NCBI RefSeq assembly: GCF_004114375.1
Contig: NZ_CP034691.1
Coordinates: forward strand, 1 to 64,000
From: Halorubrum sp. BOL3-1
Lineage (GTDB): Archaea; Halobacteriota; Halobacteria; Halobacteriales; Haloferacaceae
Reading direction: 5' to 3'
Length of the DNA stretch: 64,000 nucleotides
Numbering within the stretch: the stretch's first letter is position 1; each line of letters opens with the position of its first letter. A program made the translations under genes and the position numbers. The notes beneath the pieces were generated by a model. That model ran no database searches. It was given only the letters and a program-made list of their open reading frames with translations, and was not told the origin of the DNA. Positions 54,297 through 62,641 of the stretch are shown here, one piece after another.

Positions 54297-55040
54297 ATGG
54301 ACGGTAGCCGTGACCGCGGCGTCACGACCGTTGTCGCCACGATTCTCATGGTCGCCATCGTGGTGATAATTGCTGCGACCATCGGCGTCGTTGTCCTTGA
54401 CTTCGAGAGCGAACTCCCAGAGCCGCAAGAGTTGCGCGGGTTCGGGGATGCCGAGGTGACTCTCGGGCCCGAACACCGAGCATGGGGCGGGTGGAATTCA
54501 TTGAACCAGAACCCCCCACGCGGTGATATTGATGTCATCAGGCTACCTTATATCGCGGGCTCAACTTTCCAAGGCGACGAGATTGGTTCGATACTGATTC
54601 GCTGGGAGGGCAGTGACGGCGAGGGCGGCCAAGTTCGGTTCCTGAATCCGAACCGCTTCAATGCTGACTCCAATCAGAAGTTCCACAACGATGATGTCGG
54701 GGAATTCTGTACCGGCAATTTTGGCGTCGGTGAGACGCTGACGATCCGGATGGCCCACAACCGGTATCAGGCAGGGGGAACCGGCACCGATGTGTCAGAT
54801 ATTGGTGAGCAATATGTTGAGTCAAATCAGAACGATATCGCTCGCGGTGGTGACGAGCCGTTCTTCCGGGTCGAGAACAGATATCCGGTCGATTTTACCG
54901 GTGACCGCCCGATGGAACCGGGCGACAAGGTCGAGATACTGTTTATCGGCGTCAACGACGAACAGCCTATCGCCAGAACGAGCGCGGTCGCGACTGCGGC
55001 GACCGGCGAACCTACGGAACGAGACAAGCCGAGGTGCTGA
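54297..55040 (+). CDS. Archaeal type IV pilin-like protein
   Basis: 247 residues. The class III signal peptide is short (MDGSRDRGVTTVVATILMVA): charged residues, a prepilin peptidase site near RG/V, then one hydrophobic helix (VVIIAATIGVVVLDF). This is the haloarchaeal pilin N-terminal (DUF1628) pattern. The exported domain is large and acidic with few cysteines (FCTGNFGVG). It would form adhesion pili or a surface subunit. No pilus assembly genes (pilB/pilC) are near, so it relies on machinery elsewhere. Confidence 0.85.
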   Translation: MDGSRDRGVTTVVATILMVAIVVIIAATIGVVVLDFESELPEPQELRGFGDAEVTLGPEHRAWGGWNSLNQNPPRGDIDVIRLPYIAGSTFQGDEIGSILIRWEGSDGEGGQVRFLNPNRFNADSNQKFHNDDVGEFCTGNFGVGETLTIRMAHNRYQAGGTGTDVSDIGEQYVESNQNDIARGGDEPFFRVENRYPVDFTGDRPMEPGDKVEILFIGVNDEQPIARTSAVATAATGEPTERDKPRC

Positions 55041-55105
55041 GGGCCGTCGACCGTCGCGGGCTCAAGATCAGATCCACATCAAGAAGGTTGGACCCACTCG
55101 CGTGG

Positions 55106-55696
55106 CTACTGGATGTCGTTTGCGAGGACAGCGCCGAGCGAGTCGTCCTCAACTTCACCGACGGCGATCGCTGAGACTGCGGTACCACCCTCAAGTTCGA
55201 TATCTGGAAGCGACAGTGCGACATCGTCGCTCTCGGCAACTACAACCTCAAGATCGTAGCTTCCAGCGTCGACAGGAGCGTACTCGCTCGCGCTACGGAA
55301 ACCAACGTCTTCGCACAGCGTCGGCCCGCCGTCGGCGACTCGTACGTCTACTGCTGGGGCGTCCGGTGAGGTGTGAATAAACCGAACGTGTGTCTGATCT
55401 GTTGCCACGTCGCCCGGAATGTCATCGAATACTGTACACTCGATATCATCTAGAAGTCCGGTTGCCAGCGCCGAATATGCGGTATCCGGTTCGGGTTCGA
55501 GCGCCAAATCGAGGACCGTATCCTCATCACCATGTGGTGTGACGACAATCTCGTGGCTTTCGGCCGATACTTCTGCGTAATCGCTGATTTGCTCGAAGGG
55601 CACATCTTCGAAGGCAACGTCACCGTCGACGTGGATATCGACGTTCGGTGCGTCAGGACAACAATGGCCGACACGGATGGATGCGGTTTCTGCCAT
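55106..55696 (-). CDS. DUF4397 tandem-domain protein
   Basis: 196 residues with two beta repeats: ASIRVGHCCPDAPNVDIHVD and, later, HVRFIHTSPDAPAVDVRVAD, each followed by LxxAxExVPVxAGxYxLxV-type strands. This is the DUF4397 pattern, common in surface or exported haloarchaeal proteins. No signal peptide is visible. Function unknown. Convergent with the pilin gene. Confidence 0.85.
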   Translation of the reverse strand: MAETASIRVGHCCPDAPNVDIHVDGDVAFEDVPFEQISDYAEVSAESHEIVVTPHGDEDTVLDLALEPEPDTAYSALATGLLDDIECTVFDDIPGDVATDQTHVRFIHTSPDAPAVDVRVADGGPTLCEDVGFRSASEYAPVDAGSYDLEVVVAESDDVALSLPDIELEGGTAVSAIAVGEVEDDSLGAVLANDIQ

Positions 55697-55811
55697 TACA
55701 ATTTATTGAAAGATATTTGAAAACTTAAATTTATATATTTCTACAATGTACGTGTATATACCGATATGAGAGGTACAGTGCCTGCCGGTGAGACGCCGTT
55801 TTGTTACACCA

Positions 55812-56843
55812 TCATTTAGGCGGGAGCAGCAAGGAGACAGTGTTTCCGACCGGTTCTCGTGGTTCGAACATTACCTCGCCGCCAAGTGACTCAATACACC
55901 ATTTTATTACGAACAGACCTGTTCCAGACCCGTGAGACGTACTCGTTGTGGCAGTGGGCGAAGACAGAGCGGCAACCTCTTCAGGAGGGATCTGTGGGTT
56001 CGTATCTTTAATACAGATTTCTACCCGACCGGTGTTCGGCGACGGACCGATATCTACATCGACTACAGGATTTTCCTCGTCGTTATGAACGATTGCATTC
56101 TTAATGGCGTGTGTGACCGCATGATCGAACGCGCTGTTCACGGCTACACTCATGCGACTTCTCTCGTTGACCCGGATGTCTACGTCCGGATATTCAATGG
56201 CGATCTGGTCTACGACATCTCTTATTGCGCTCTTAGCGGAGCAGCGAACGACATCCGGCTGTGAGTCTATCGCCGCCTGTTCGATCTGTTTTACCGATGT
56301 CGCGATACCGCCGAGCTTCTCGCCTCTCGCGAGGATGGTCGACAGTATCTCCTCACACGCCTCGTCTTCTGAGCGGTCCATCGCCTGCTCCACGCAACCG
56401 GTGATGATCGCCGCCTCGTTCCGCAGATTATGTCGGAGGATCCGCCAGAACAGTTCGGCCTTATGACGCGTCTCGTAGTGGCGCGTAATGTCTCGCATCT
56501 CGACGTAGACGCGACGGTCCGCAGCCGAACGTTCTTGGGAGGCGAACATCTGAATCCAGACGAGCTCGCCGTCCTCTCGCTTCACACGCCACATAAACTG
56601 CTGTGGATCCCCGTTGGCCGCTGCGGCCAATCGGTCGTAAAACACGTTCTCGGCATGTGGGTAGGTGTTTGCGGTGTACTCGGCCACCGAGAGCTCCTGC
56701 AGTCGAGTACGAGGGTATCCCAGTATCTCACTCACCCGTTCGTTTGCGTCGAGGATCGCCCCTGAGGCGGAATCATAAACCGCAATTCCGGTGTGGAGCC
56801 TGTTGAGTACCGGTGGAAGTGTAGAGCCCTCTGAAGGTAACAT
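55812..56843 (-). CDS. PAS-domain histidine kinase
   Basis: 343 residues from ATG 56843 (or 351 from 56867). One PAS/PAC unit (GIAVYDSASGAILDANERVS ... VYVEMRDITRHYE), then the kinase: H-box LFWRILRHNLRNEAAIITG, N-region HAIKNAIVHNDEENP, G-boxes CIKDTNPQIPPEE and GSGTGLFVIKWCIESLGG. It is soluble, a typical haloarchaeal orphan kinase. Its G1 box is atypical (DTNPQIP rather than DNGPGIP). Confidence 0.88.
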   Translation of the reverse strand: MLPSEGSTLPPVLNRLHTGIAVYDSASGAILDANERVSEILGYPRTRLQELSVAEYTANTYPHAENVFYDRLAAAANGDPQQFMWRVKREDGELVWIQMFASQERSAADRRVYVEMRDITRHYETRHKAELFWRILRHNLRNEAAIITGCVEQAMDRSEDEACEEILSTILARGEKLGGIATSVKQIEQAAIDSQPDVVRCSAKSAIRDVVDQIAIEYPDVDIRVNERSRMSVAVNSAFDHAVTHAIKNAIVHNDEENPVVDVDIGPSPNTGRVEICIKDTNPQIPPEEVAALSSPTATTSTSHGSGTGLFVIKWCIESLGGEVMFEPREPVGNTVSLLLPPK

Positions 56844-56867
56844 GCGACTACTGCTTCCCCGTAACAC

Positions 56868-57206
56868 GGGATTGACTCTTGCTATGAGTGATACATAGAA
56901 CTATGTACGGTGCCAAAACCTGCTGTACGTACAGGCACCGATGACGGCCGCTACGCATGGCGGTGTCGGGTGGGCGTTGTGTGTCGGTGAATCGAGAGAA
57001 TTATATCGCTCCTTCGCCCCCGCCGAGCGAAAACCAGCCTGCGAGCAGAAGCTGTTTCTCAGGATGCTGTTGATACTGTAGGAGTCGGACGAGGAAACGG
57101 GCACGACAAGAAACGGGTCTGGCCGACGTATCGAGGTCGATAGCTACCGAGACCGTCGAATATATACTGCTCCAGTTGCGTCGGTACCAATCCATCGACC
57201 TATTAT
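56868..57206. other. Region between the kinase and ISH3-type copy C, no clear gene
   Basis: About 340 bases. Minus-strand frames at 56901-57104 and 57001-57195 have no recognised pattern. It contains neither the lost 5' half of queC nor a target duplication for copy C. Confidence 0.45.
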
Positions 57207-58605
57207 CAGTACCTCACAAAGCATCCTCGGCTAGCTGTTTCTGCGGCCTGAGTTCTGTGTCGAAGCGGTTGTACTGACGGTCTTGACGAGAGAATTATGG
57301 ACGGATCGACGGGGAGCTGTCGCTGTCGGCGGCGGTCAGCCGCCGACGCGACAGCGTCGCCACTCACTCTGCTGGCTTGCTCGGTCGGTGGTTAGCGGTG
57401 GAATCGGTCGTCAGGTGGCCGATTTGCGGGGACGGCCCGACGCACCGCGAGGGCCGTCCACGCAGCTCGTCGAACCATATTAACGAACTCCTTGTACGGC
57501 CACCACCAGAGGCGACGCCCGCCTCGGCGGGGCGTCGCCACATATTCGTAGTGAAGGTACCGCCAGACGTTCTGTAAGAGGAGACTCACCACGACGTACA
57601 ACAGCCGTACCGTTGGATCTCGTGTTGTCGTTATCGCTATCGCTTGCTCGAACAAGCGATAGCTTGATTCGATACCGAACCGCTTGCTGTAGTGGTATCG
57701 AGCGTCGCGTGGTGAGTGAATAAACGGCGCGTCAGCGGCATAGCCGTGACGCGCCACGCCGTTCTCGTCGTACTTCCCGTTTAGGTACGTACAGTCGATG
57801 TAGACGGGAAACTCGACGGTCCAGCTGTGACCGTCGAGTTTCCCCGTCAGATCATGCTGAATGACGCGACTCCACCCTTCCGAGAGCTCTTGCTGAATCG
57901 TCTCTCCCCACCGGATGATCGGGATCACGTACGCGTAATTGTGCGCCTGAAGCAGCGTGAGACACTTGCTGTCGTAGAATCCGCGATCAAGGTAGACGGC
58001 CTTGACCTCGGTGTCAAGGCCGTCGAGGACACCGAAGAACTCAGCGAGGACACTGCTGGCGGTATCGCCGTCTTTGAGACGGCGTACCGCCAGCGTGTAG
58101 CGTTTGTTCTTCACACGCGCGTAGAGTGTGGCGTAGGCATGGAACGCAGTGGTTCCACGCTTCGCTACCGAGTGATAGAGGCCGTCTGTGTCGTCTTCGT
58201 CACCGTAGTAGGGCCGCAGGTGGAGGTCCGCGCAGACCTCCACCTGCTCGGGGAGCAGTTCATCGAGATCCTTCCGGAGGAGCGTGTTAGCGACTCGTTC
58301 GAGCCGATCCGGCTCGAGCTTCGTCCGGAGATGGTAGAGAACCGTGTTCGCAGCGGGTGCGTTCTGGCTCGACGCACAGAGTGTAGAGACAGAGGTCCCG
58401 TCGGCGCACGCGCCGACGAGGACCTCATAGATGTCCTCAGCAGTGATTTCAGCGTTATTGGCTAAGGAAAGCGAAACTTCCTCGTCAAGGCGGTTGACGA
58501 GAAAGTTAAGAAGCTGGTCCTCGTGAATCTCACCGTCTGCTTGCTGGGTCGTAGACACACCTTCAGCAAGCAGACGTTCTAACTAAGCGGCTTTGTGAAG
58601 TACTG
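57207..58605 (-). mobile_element. ISH3-type element copy C, intact, without target duplication
   Basis: 1399 bp with ends CAGTACCTCACAAAGC and GCTTTGTGAAGTACTG. The flanks ATTAT and AGTCT do not match. With the adjoining queC reduced to its 3' half, this indicates a deletion starting at the left end of the element. Confidence 0.92.
57392..58558 (-). CDS. ISH3-type transposase, copy C
   Basis: 388 residues, uninterrupted and nearly identical to copy B (same LHLRPYYGDEDD, VYLDRGFYDSK and RFGIESSYRLFEQ motifs). ATG start after the GTAGACACACC region. Likely active. Confidence 0.9.
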   Translation of the reverse strand: MSTTQQADGEIHEDQLLNFLVNRLDEEVSLSLANNAEITAEDIYEVLVGACADGTSVSTLCASSQNAPAANTVLYHLRTKLEPDRLERVANTLLRKDLDELLPEQVEVCADLHLRPYYGDEDDTDGLYHSVAKRGTTAFHAYATLYARVKNKRYTLAVRRLKDGDTASSVLAEFFGVLDGLDTEVKAVYLDRGFYDSKCLTLLQAHNYAYVIPIIRWGETIQQELSEGWSRVIQHDLTGKLDGHSWTVEFPVYIDCTYLNGKYDENGVARHGYAADAPFIHSPRDARYHYSKRFGIESSYRLFEQAIAITTTRDPTVRLLYVVVSLLLQNVWRYLHYEYVATPRRGGRRLWWWPYKEFVNMVRRAAWTALAVRRAVPANRPPDDRFHR

Positions 58606-59070
58606 AGTCTGACGGACGAAGAGATGGACGTGGCTGACGCAGATTTAGAGAGCGACGAGATCCCGACATCATATGTCCCCTTCCGTAACGCGAACCTGTT
58701 GTCGATGGCGACATCGTACGCAGAAGCGACTGACTCGGAGGCGCTGTTTATTGGGGCACACTCCGAGGACTTCTCTGGGTATCCGGACTGTCGGCCGGCC
58801 TTCTTCGATGCCTTTCAGCAGGTGATCGACGTCGGAACGAAACCAGAGACGGAGATCGAACTGAAAACACCGTTCGTTGAGTGGTCGAAAACAGAGATCG
58901 CTGAGCGTGGGTTGGAGCTCGGCGTCCCGTACGAGATAACGTGGTCGTGTTATCGCGACGAGGAGCCAGCTTGCGGGACGTGTGATGCGTGTGCGTTCCG
59001 GCTTGAGGCGTTCCGGAACGCTGGGTCAAGTGATCCGATCGCGTACGCCAAGCGGCCTGAGTTCTCGTAA
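58606..59070 (+). pseudogene. queC: queC, 3' half only
   Basis: QueC makes 7-cyano-7-deazaguanine (preQ0), the precursor of archaeosine in archaeal tRNA. What remains reads SLTDEEMDVADADLESDEIP, then SYVPFRNANLLSM, FIGAHSEDFSGYPDCRP, FVEWSKTEIAERG and the zinc ligands CYRDEEPACGTCDAC. The N-terminal half with the ATP-binding SGGMDS motif is missing: coding sequence starts exactly at the end of ISH3-type copy C. The 148-residue frame from 58624 cannot be an active synthase. Either another queC exists or this replicon's copy is dispensable. Confidence 0.88.
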
Positions 59071-59151
59071 TATCACACACCGTTAGAGGGTATTCGGTTA
59101 CAGGGTCATGGTTGCAACACGCTGAAGAGATGCCTCTACGAAGCTACGGCT

Positions 59152-59334
59152 ATGCCAAAGGTCAGCGTCGAGATTCCACAAGAATTGCTCGATGACCTCG
59201 ACGAGCACGTGGGTGACGACGGGAAGTTCGTTAACCGGAGTGATGCAGTCCGGGCATCAATCAGGAAAACGCTCGACATGCTTGATGAGATTGATAAGCG
59301 GCATGGACGAGTTGACTCGGAGGAGACCAATTGA
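59152..59334 (+). CDS. Ribbon-helix-helix protein (antitoxin or regulator type)
   Basis: 60 residues: MPKVSVEIPQELLDDLDEHV, then GKFVNRSDAVRASIRKTLDM. This is the classic haloarchaeal CopG/ParD-like RHH. No toxin gene is adjacent (the next 440 bases are non-coding). It may be a free-standing regulator. Confidence 0.75.
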   Translation: MPKVSVEIPQELLDDLDEHVGDDGKFVNRSDAVRASIRKTLDMLDEIDKRHGRVDSEETN

Positions 59335-59773
59335 ACTCTTTAACCAACAATTGAGGCGAACAAAATTCTGCGTTGGTTAAGCTGACAGGGGGGAGAGCTG
59401 CGGGTATAGACGGCTTGCTACAAATAATTTGGTCTGTTGAATCCGCAGAAGACGTCGGGATCGGGTCATAATAGGGTCGATTCAGTAGCGTCTTCGAGGG
59501 AGTCCCGAGAAGTGATCTCAGCAGACAAGTATAAAGATAGATCGACCCACTACAGCCGCAGTAAAGATCGACATAATCGCTCCTTCAGCTATCGCGATCC
59601 CCGTGCCGTCATCGGATTCAACAAAGCAGACAACACCGATACGTTGGCTGGGCTCTGTGGATGGATAATATTCATTTGTGGAGGCTGGGAGGCCGATCAT
59701 AGGGGAATAGGACCTGTAGTTTGCCTTCAGCTTGTACCAAATAGTAATAATCCTGTCCCGTGTTTATGCCAAT
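59335..59773. other. Intergenic region, no supported gene
   Basis: About 440 bases. A plus frame (59437-59811) and a minus frame (59518-59700) overlap each other and lack known patterns. The region probably holds the promoter of the CBS gene. Confidence 0.45.
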
Positions 59774-59851
59774 ATGCAGTTCTTCACCGCAGACGATGTT
59801 CTTTCTCATAGCACGGCAGCCTCGCCGGATGAGCCAGTGACGGTCGATATT

Positions 59852-60198
59852 CAGTACCTCACAAAGTACTTTGAGTGATATTACCGTAATTTATCCGTTT
59901 CATACGGTAGCCGCTGCTGTCCTGCGATTTGATGTGGTTATTCAGCAAGTTGGTCAGCTAAAATCTGTGCCAGTTCAGCTTCATCTCGGCTGAGTGCGAT
60001 CGCCGACGCGGTGCCGACCGCGTCGGCTGCACTGTCACATTCATACTCAGTCATCACAGCGAGAACCTGCTGAAACACCTCGTCAGAAACCGTAATCGTC
60101 TGGTATCCTTCTGGCGGCATAGCTCCTCATTGATCTCAATTACAGTAAAAATTCCCGAAATTACCGTAATATCAGCGAACTAGCTTTGTGAGGTACTG
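59852..60198. mobile_element. 347-bp ISH3-type MITE with a passenger ORF
   Basis: Ends CAGTACCTCACAAAG and CTTTGTGAGGTACTG match the ISH3-type elements. It is flanked by ATATT (59847-59851, 60199-60203), the same duplication sequence as copy B. Inside, near-inverted copies of ATATTACCGTAATTT (59878 region) and AAATTACCGTAATAT (60157 region) surround a 60-codon gene. No transposase. Confidence 0.88.
59938..60120 (-). CDS. Antitoxin-like small protein carried by the MITE
   Basis: 60 residues, MPPEGYQTITVSDEVFQQVL then AVMTEYECDSAADAVGTASA and a helical C-terminus (RDEAELAQILADQLAE). The TITVSDEVFQQVL start resembles RHH/AbrB-like haloarchaeal antitoxins or DNA-binding proteins. It fills most of the 347-bp element and has a natural ATG. 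Near-inverted ATTACCGTAAT motifs on both sides could be its operators. Confidence 0.6.
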   Translation of the reverse strand: MPPEGYQTITVSDEVFQQVLAVMTEYECDSAADAVGTASAIALSRDEAELAQILADQLAE

Positions 60199-60967
60199 AT
60201 ATTGATGATTCGATTCAGACGGCACTAGAGATTATGTTGGAGAACGATTTTGACCAGTTGCCGGTAGAGAGTGAGTACGGGATCGAGGGGGTTGTGACGT
60301 ACAAGTCGGTGGCACGGTACATGAAGTCGATGGAGGATGCGAGTGTCGAGGAGACACCGGTGGAGATTGCGTTAAATGCGTCGCCAAGGTTCGTAGATCC
60401 GGAGCACGATATCTTCGAGTTGTTCGAGACGTTCGCCGAGGATGATTACGTCCTGATTGGCAATACAGATAAGCTCCAAGGGATATTGACCCGATATGAC
60501 ATTTTGTATTTCCTCGAAGTACAAGTTGATCCATTCCTGAAGATTGGCGAGATAGAGGAGAGTCTGCGGCATATTTTCCGGGAGTCGACTGATAACTTAG
60601 AGCAGTGTTTTGAGAACGCATTTGCTGAGCGCGCCGAGCACGACGACCGGTATGACCCGCCAGAGCGCTTGGAAGATTTCTCATTTGACCAGTACCGCCG
60701 GTTTATGATGAAGAATCTTGATCAGATGCCGCCCCGCTTAGCTGAGGAACGCTCGATGGTTGAAGAGTTGCTTGAAGATATTCGAGATACTCGGAATGCG
60801 CTTTTTCACTTTCGTGCGGAAGCTGATGAAGTTGACCGGGACCAATTAGATATCGCGCATTCATACTTCACCCGTATCGCCAATACGGTGTAGTGTTCTG
60901 TCGGGGAATGGACGAACGCAGATTTGGTCTGTGGTTGTATCCCAGACTGGCACAAAGTTAATGCGTT

Positions 60968-61348
60968 ATGAGAATATATTTCGATTTGAAAATGCATAAC
61001 GGGCATTTCACGTCGGCAAGGGCGAGTATTGATCACGGCGATGCCAGTGTCCTATTCCCCGTTAAGGATCTTGACGCGAAGGTGCTCCAGCACCGGGATG
61101 CCGAGCTTGCGCTCAACGACGTTGACAGTACAGATGTTCTCGTCGTAGTGCCAACAAGCATGGCAAGCAGTTACTTCCTTACCGAGCATGCCCTCACTGC
61201 GATCCCTGTCGCGGAACTCTCAGCCGAGGTGCGGTCGCAACTTGGAGATGCGCTTGCTGCGCCGATCGAAACGTTCGAACTGGTCCAGATCGGCAAGTGG
61301 ACCGCCGATAGCCCCAATCACTCACTCGCCGAATACGGGGGCGCGTGA
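60968..61348 (+). CDS. Unrecognised 126-residue protein
   Basis: It reads MRIYFDLKMHNGHFTSARAS and later DSTDVLVVVPTSMASSYFLT, an alpha/beta pattern. Acidic and soluble. The next gene starts 49 bases downstream and may be co-transcribed. No family recognised. Confidence 0.6.
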   Translation: MRIYFDLKMHNGHFTSARASIDHGDASVLFPVKDLDAKVLQHRDAELALNDVDSTDVLVVVPTSMASSYFLTEHALTAIPVAELSAEVRSQLGDALAAPIETFELVQIGKWTADSPNHSLAEYGGA

Positions 61349-61397
61349 CGGTCAGTAACGCCAATCAAATGATAGTGAACAGGAAGACGGCATAACG

Positions 61398-61667
61398 ATG
61401 ACTGAAACCCTTGCCGATGAGTATCCAGAGGCTGCCCCGTACATCCAGCAGGCCGTCGATAAGCACGGTGAAAACTGGGTTCTAGAACACTACTACGAGG
61501 AACTCTATCCGCTCGCCCGGCTGATGGCGATGCCCGAGAAGGATGAACTGCCGTTCTACGACGAGGACGAACACAACACGATGGCTGAAGACGAACGCGT
61601 GGAGATGTACGAGGCATGGTCGGAGTACCGAGAGAATCTCCGAACGGGAACAAAACCCGGTGAGTGA
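61398..61667 (+). CDS. Unrecognised 89-residue acidic protein
   Basis: Very acidic and aromatic (LEHYYEELYPLARLMAMPEK, EDERVEMYEAWSEYRENL). Soluble and helical. It lies 42 bases before the ADP-ribosylglycohydrolase gene, possibly one transcript. Function unknown. Confidence 0.55.
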   Translation: MTETLADEYPEAAPYIQQAVDKHGENWVLEHYYEELYPLARLMAMPEKDELPFYDEDEHNTMAEDERVEMYEAWSEYRENLRTGTKPGE

Positions 61668-61709
61668 CTGTGACCTTACATTTTTTTCGGCGGTCGTCGT
61701 TGATGGAGT

Positions 61710-62621
61710 ATGGATCTGAATCGCACACGCGGCGTGCTACTCGGACTCGCGTGTGGGGATGCGCTCGGTCGACCAGTTGAGTTCTCGTCGGCGTCCGCGA
61801 TTGCGGCCGAACACGGGCAACTCGACGAGATGGTTGGCCATGGAACATGGAACCAGCCCGCTGGGACGATCACGGATGACACCGAACAGGCGCTGTGTAT
61901 CGCCCGCAGCCTTGTCGATCAGCACGCATTCGATCCAGCAGACATCGCGGCCCGGTTCGTCGAGTGGTACGACAGTGGCCCGTTCGATATCGGCCGGATG
62001 ACGATGAAGTCGTTGAGTCGACTCAAACATGGTGACGACTGGAGCGAAGCTGGCCAGCACGTCTGGGAGACCAGCCCTGAAGGCCAGAACGCGGGCAACG
62101 GGAGCGTGATGCGATGTCCGCCGCTCGCAATCCCGTACTCGACTGATTGGGAGCGACTCGCTGAGGTGAGCCGACAATCTTCACAGATTACACACGCGGA
62201 TCCACGGTGTACGGACGGGTGTGCCGTACTGAACCTCACCCTTGCTGGGCTGCTCGAGGACGCAGCCACACCGTTGCGGGATGCTCTCGAGTACGTTGAC
62301 GCGAGCGCCCCGGACGAGCTCACCACCGCGCTCAGCCCGCTTGCCCGTGGTGAGACACCCAGCTCGCTGGAGACATCCGGATACGTGATACACTCACTCC
62401 AAACAGCACTCCACGATGGGCTCCACGCAGAGACTGCCGAAGAGGCGATCGTGACGGCAGTGAACCGTGGTGGAGACACGGATACGATCGGCGCAATTGC
62501 TGGTGCCGTCGCCGGCGCACGCTTTGGAGCATCACAGCTCCCAGACCGATGGGTGGCTGCAATCGATGAGACTGAGGAACTCGAGACACTATCGATGAAC
62601 CTCGGAGAGATGTCAGCATAA
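61710..62621 (+). CDS. ADP-ribosylglycohydrolase family protein
   Basis: 303 residues. Family motifs: RGVLLGLACGDALGRPVEF at the N-terminus, ITDDTEQALCIARSLV (metal-binding T/D-D-T), GNGSVMRCPPLAIPY, ITHADPRC and the C-terminal VNRGGDTDTIGAIAGAVAGA with the second metal site. It removes ADP-ribose from proteins (ARH/DraG type) or from related acceptors. All signature acidic residues are present. No ADP-ribosyltransferase is seen in the window. Confidence 0.92.
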   Translation: MDLNRTRGVLLGLACGDALGRPVEFSSASAIAAEHGQLDEMVGHGTWNQPAGTITDDTEQALCIARSLVDQHAFDPADIAARFVEWYDSGPFDIGRMTMKSLSRLKHGDDWSEAGQHVWETSPEGQNAGNGSVMRCPPLAIPYSTDWERLAEVSRQSSQITHADPRCTDGCAVLNLTLAGLLEDAATPLRDALEYVDASAPDELTTALSPLARGETPSSLETSGYVIHSLQTALHDGLHAETAEEAIVTAVNRGGDTDTIGAIAGAVAGARFGASQLPDRWVAAIDETEELETLSMNLGEMSA

Positions 62622-62641
62622 ACTAAACCACCCTGCGCCAT

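Larger units (their letters stand above)
59774..60893 (+). pseudogene. CBS-domain protein gene interrupted by a 347-bp ISH3-type MITE
   Basis: Removing the element and one ATATT gives an uninterrupted frame from ATG 59774: MQFFTADDVLSHSTAASPDE, PVTVDIDDSIQTALEIML, then the ORF to 60893, about 256 residues. Two CBS motifs are present (ALEIMLENDFDQLPVESEYG and a second with DYVLIGNTDKLQGILTRYDI), followed by a helical domain (LRHIFRESTDNLEQCF, LEDIRDTRNALFHFRAE). CBS pairs bind adenosyl ligands. The C-terminal FHFR segment is reminiscent of HEPN-type helices, but this is not certain. The part from 60234 could be translated alone, without the first CBS strand. Confidence 0.8.

Noticed and set aside
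57001-57195. Missing 5' half of queC left of ISH3-type copy C
   Set aside because: No SGGMDS motif or other QueC pattern on either strand.
36749-58605. Simple inversion between ISH3-type copies A and C
   Set aside because: An inversion would leave the two target duplications exchanged between the copies; the four flanks (TGTCT, ATAAT, ATTAT, AGTCT) do not pair that way.
59437-59811. 124-codon plus frame before the CBS gene
   Set aside because: It overlaps the CBS start in another frame, has no recognised pattern, and the minus frame opposite is equally open.
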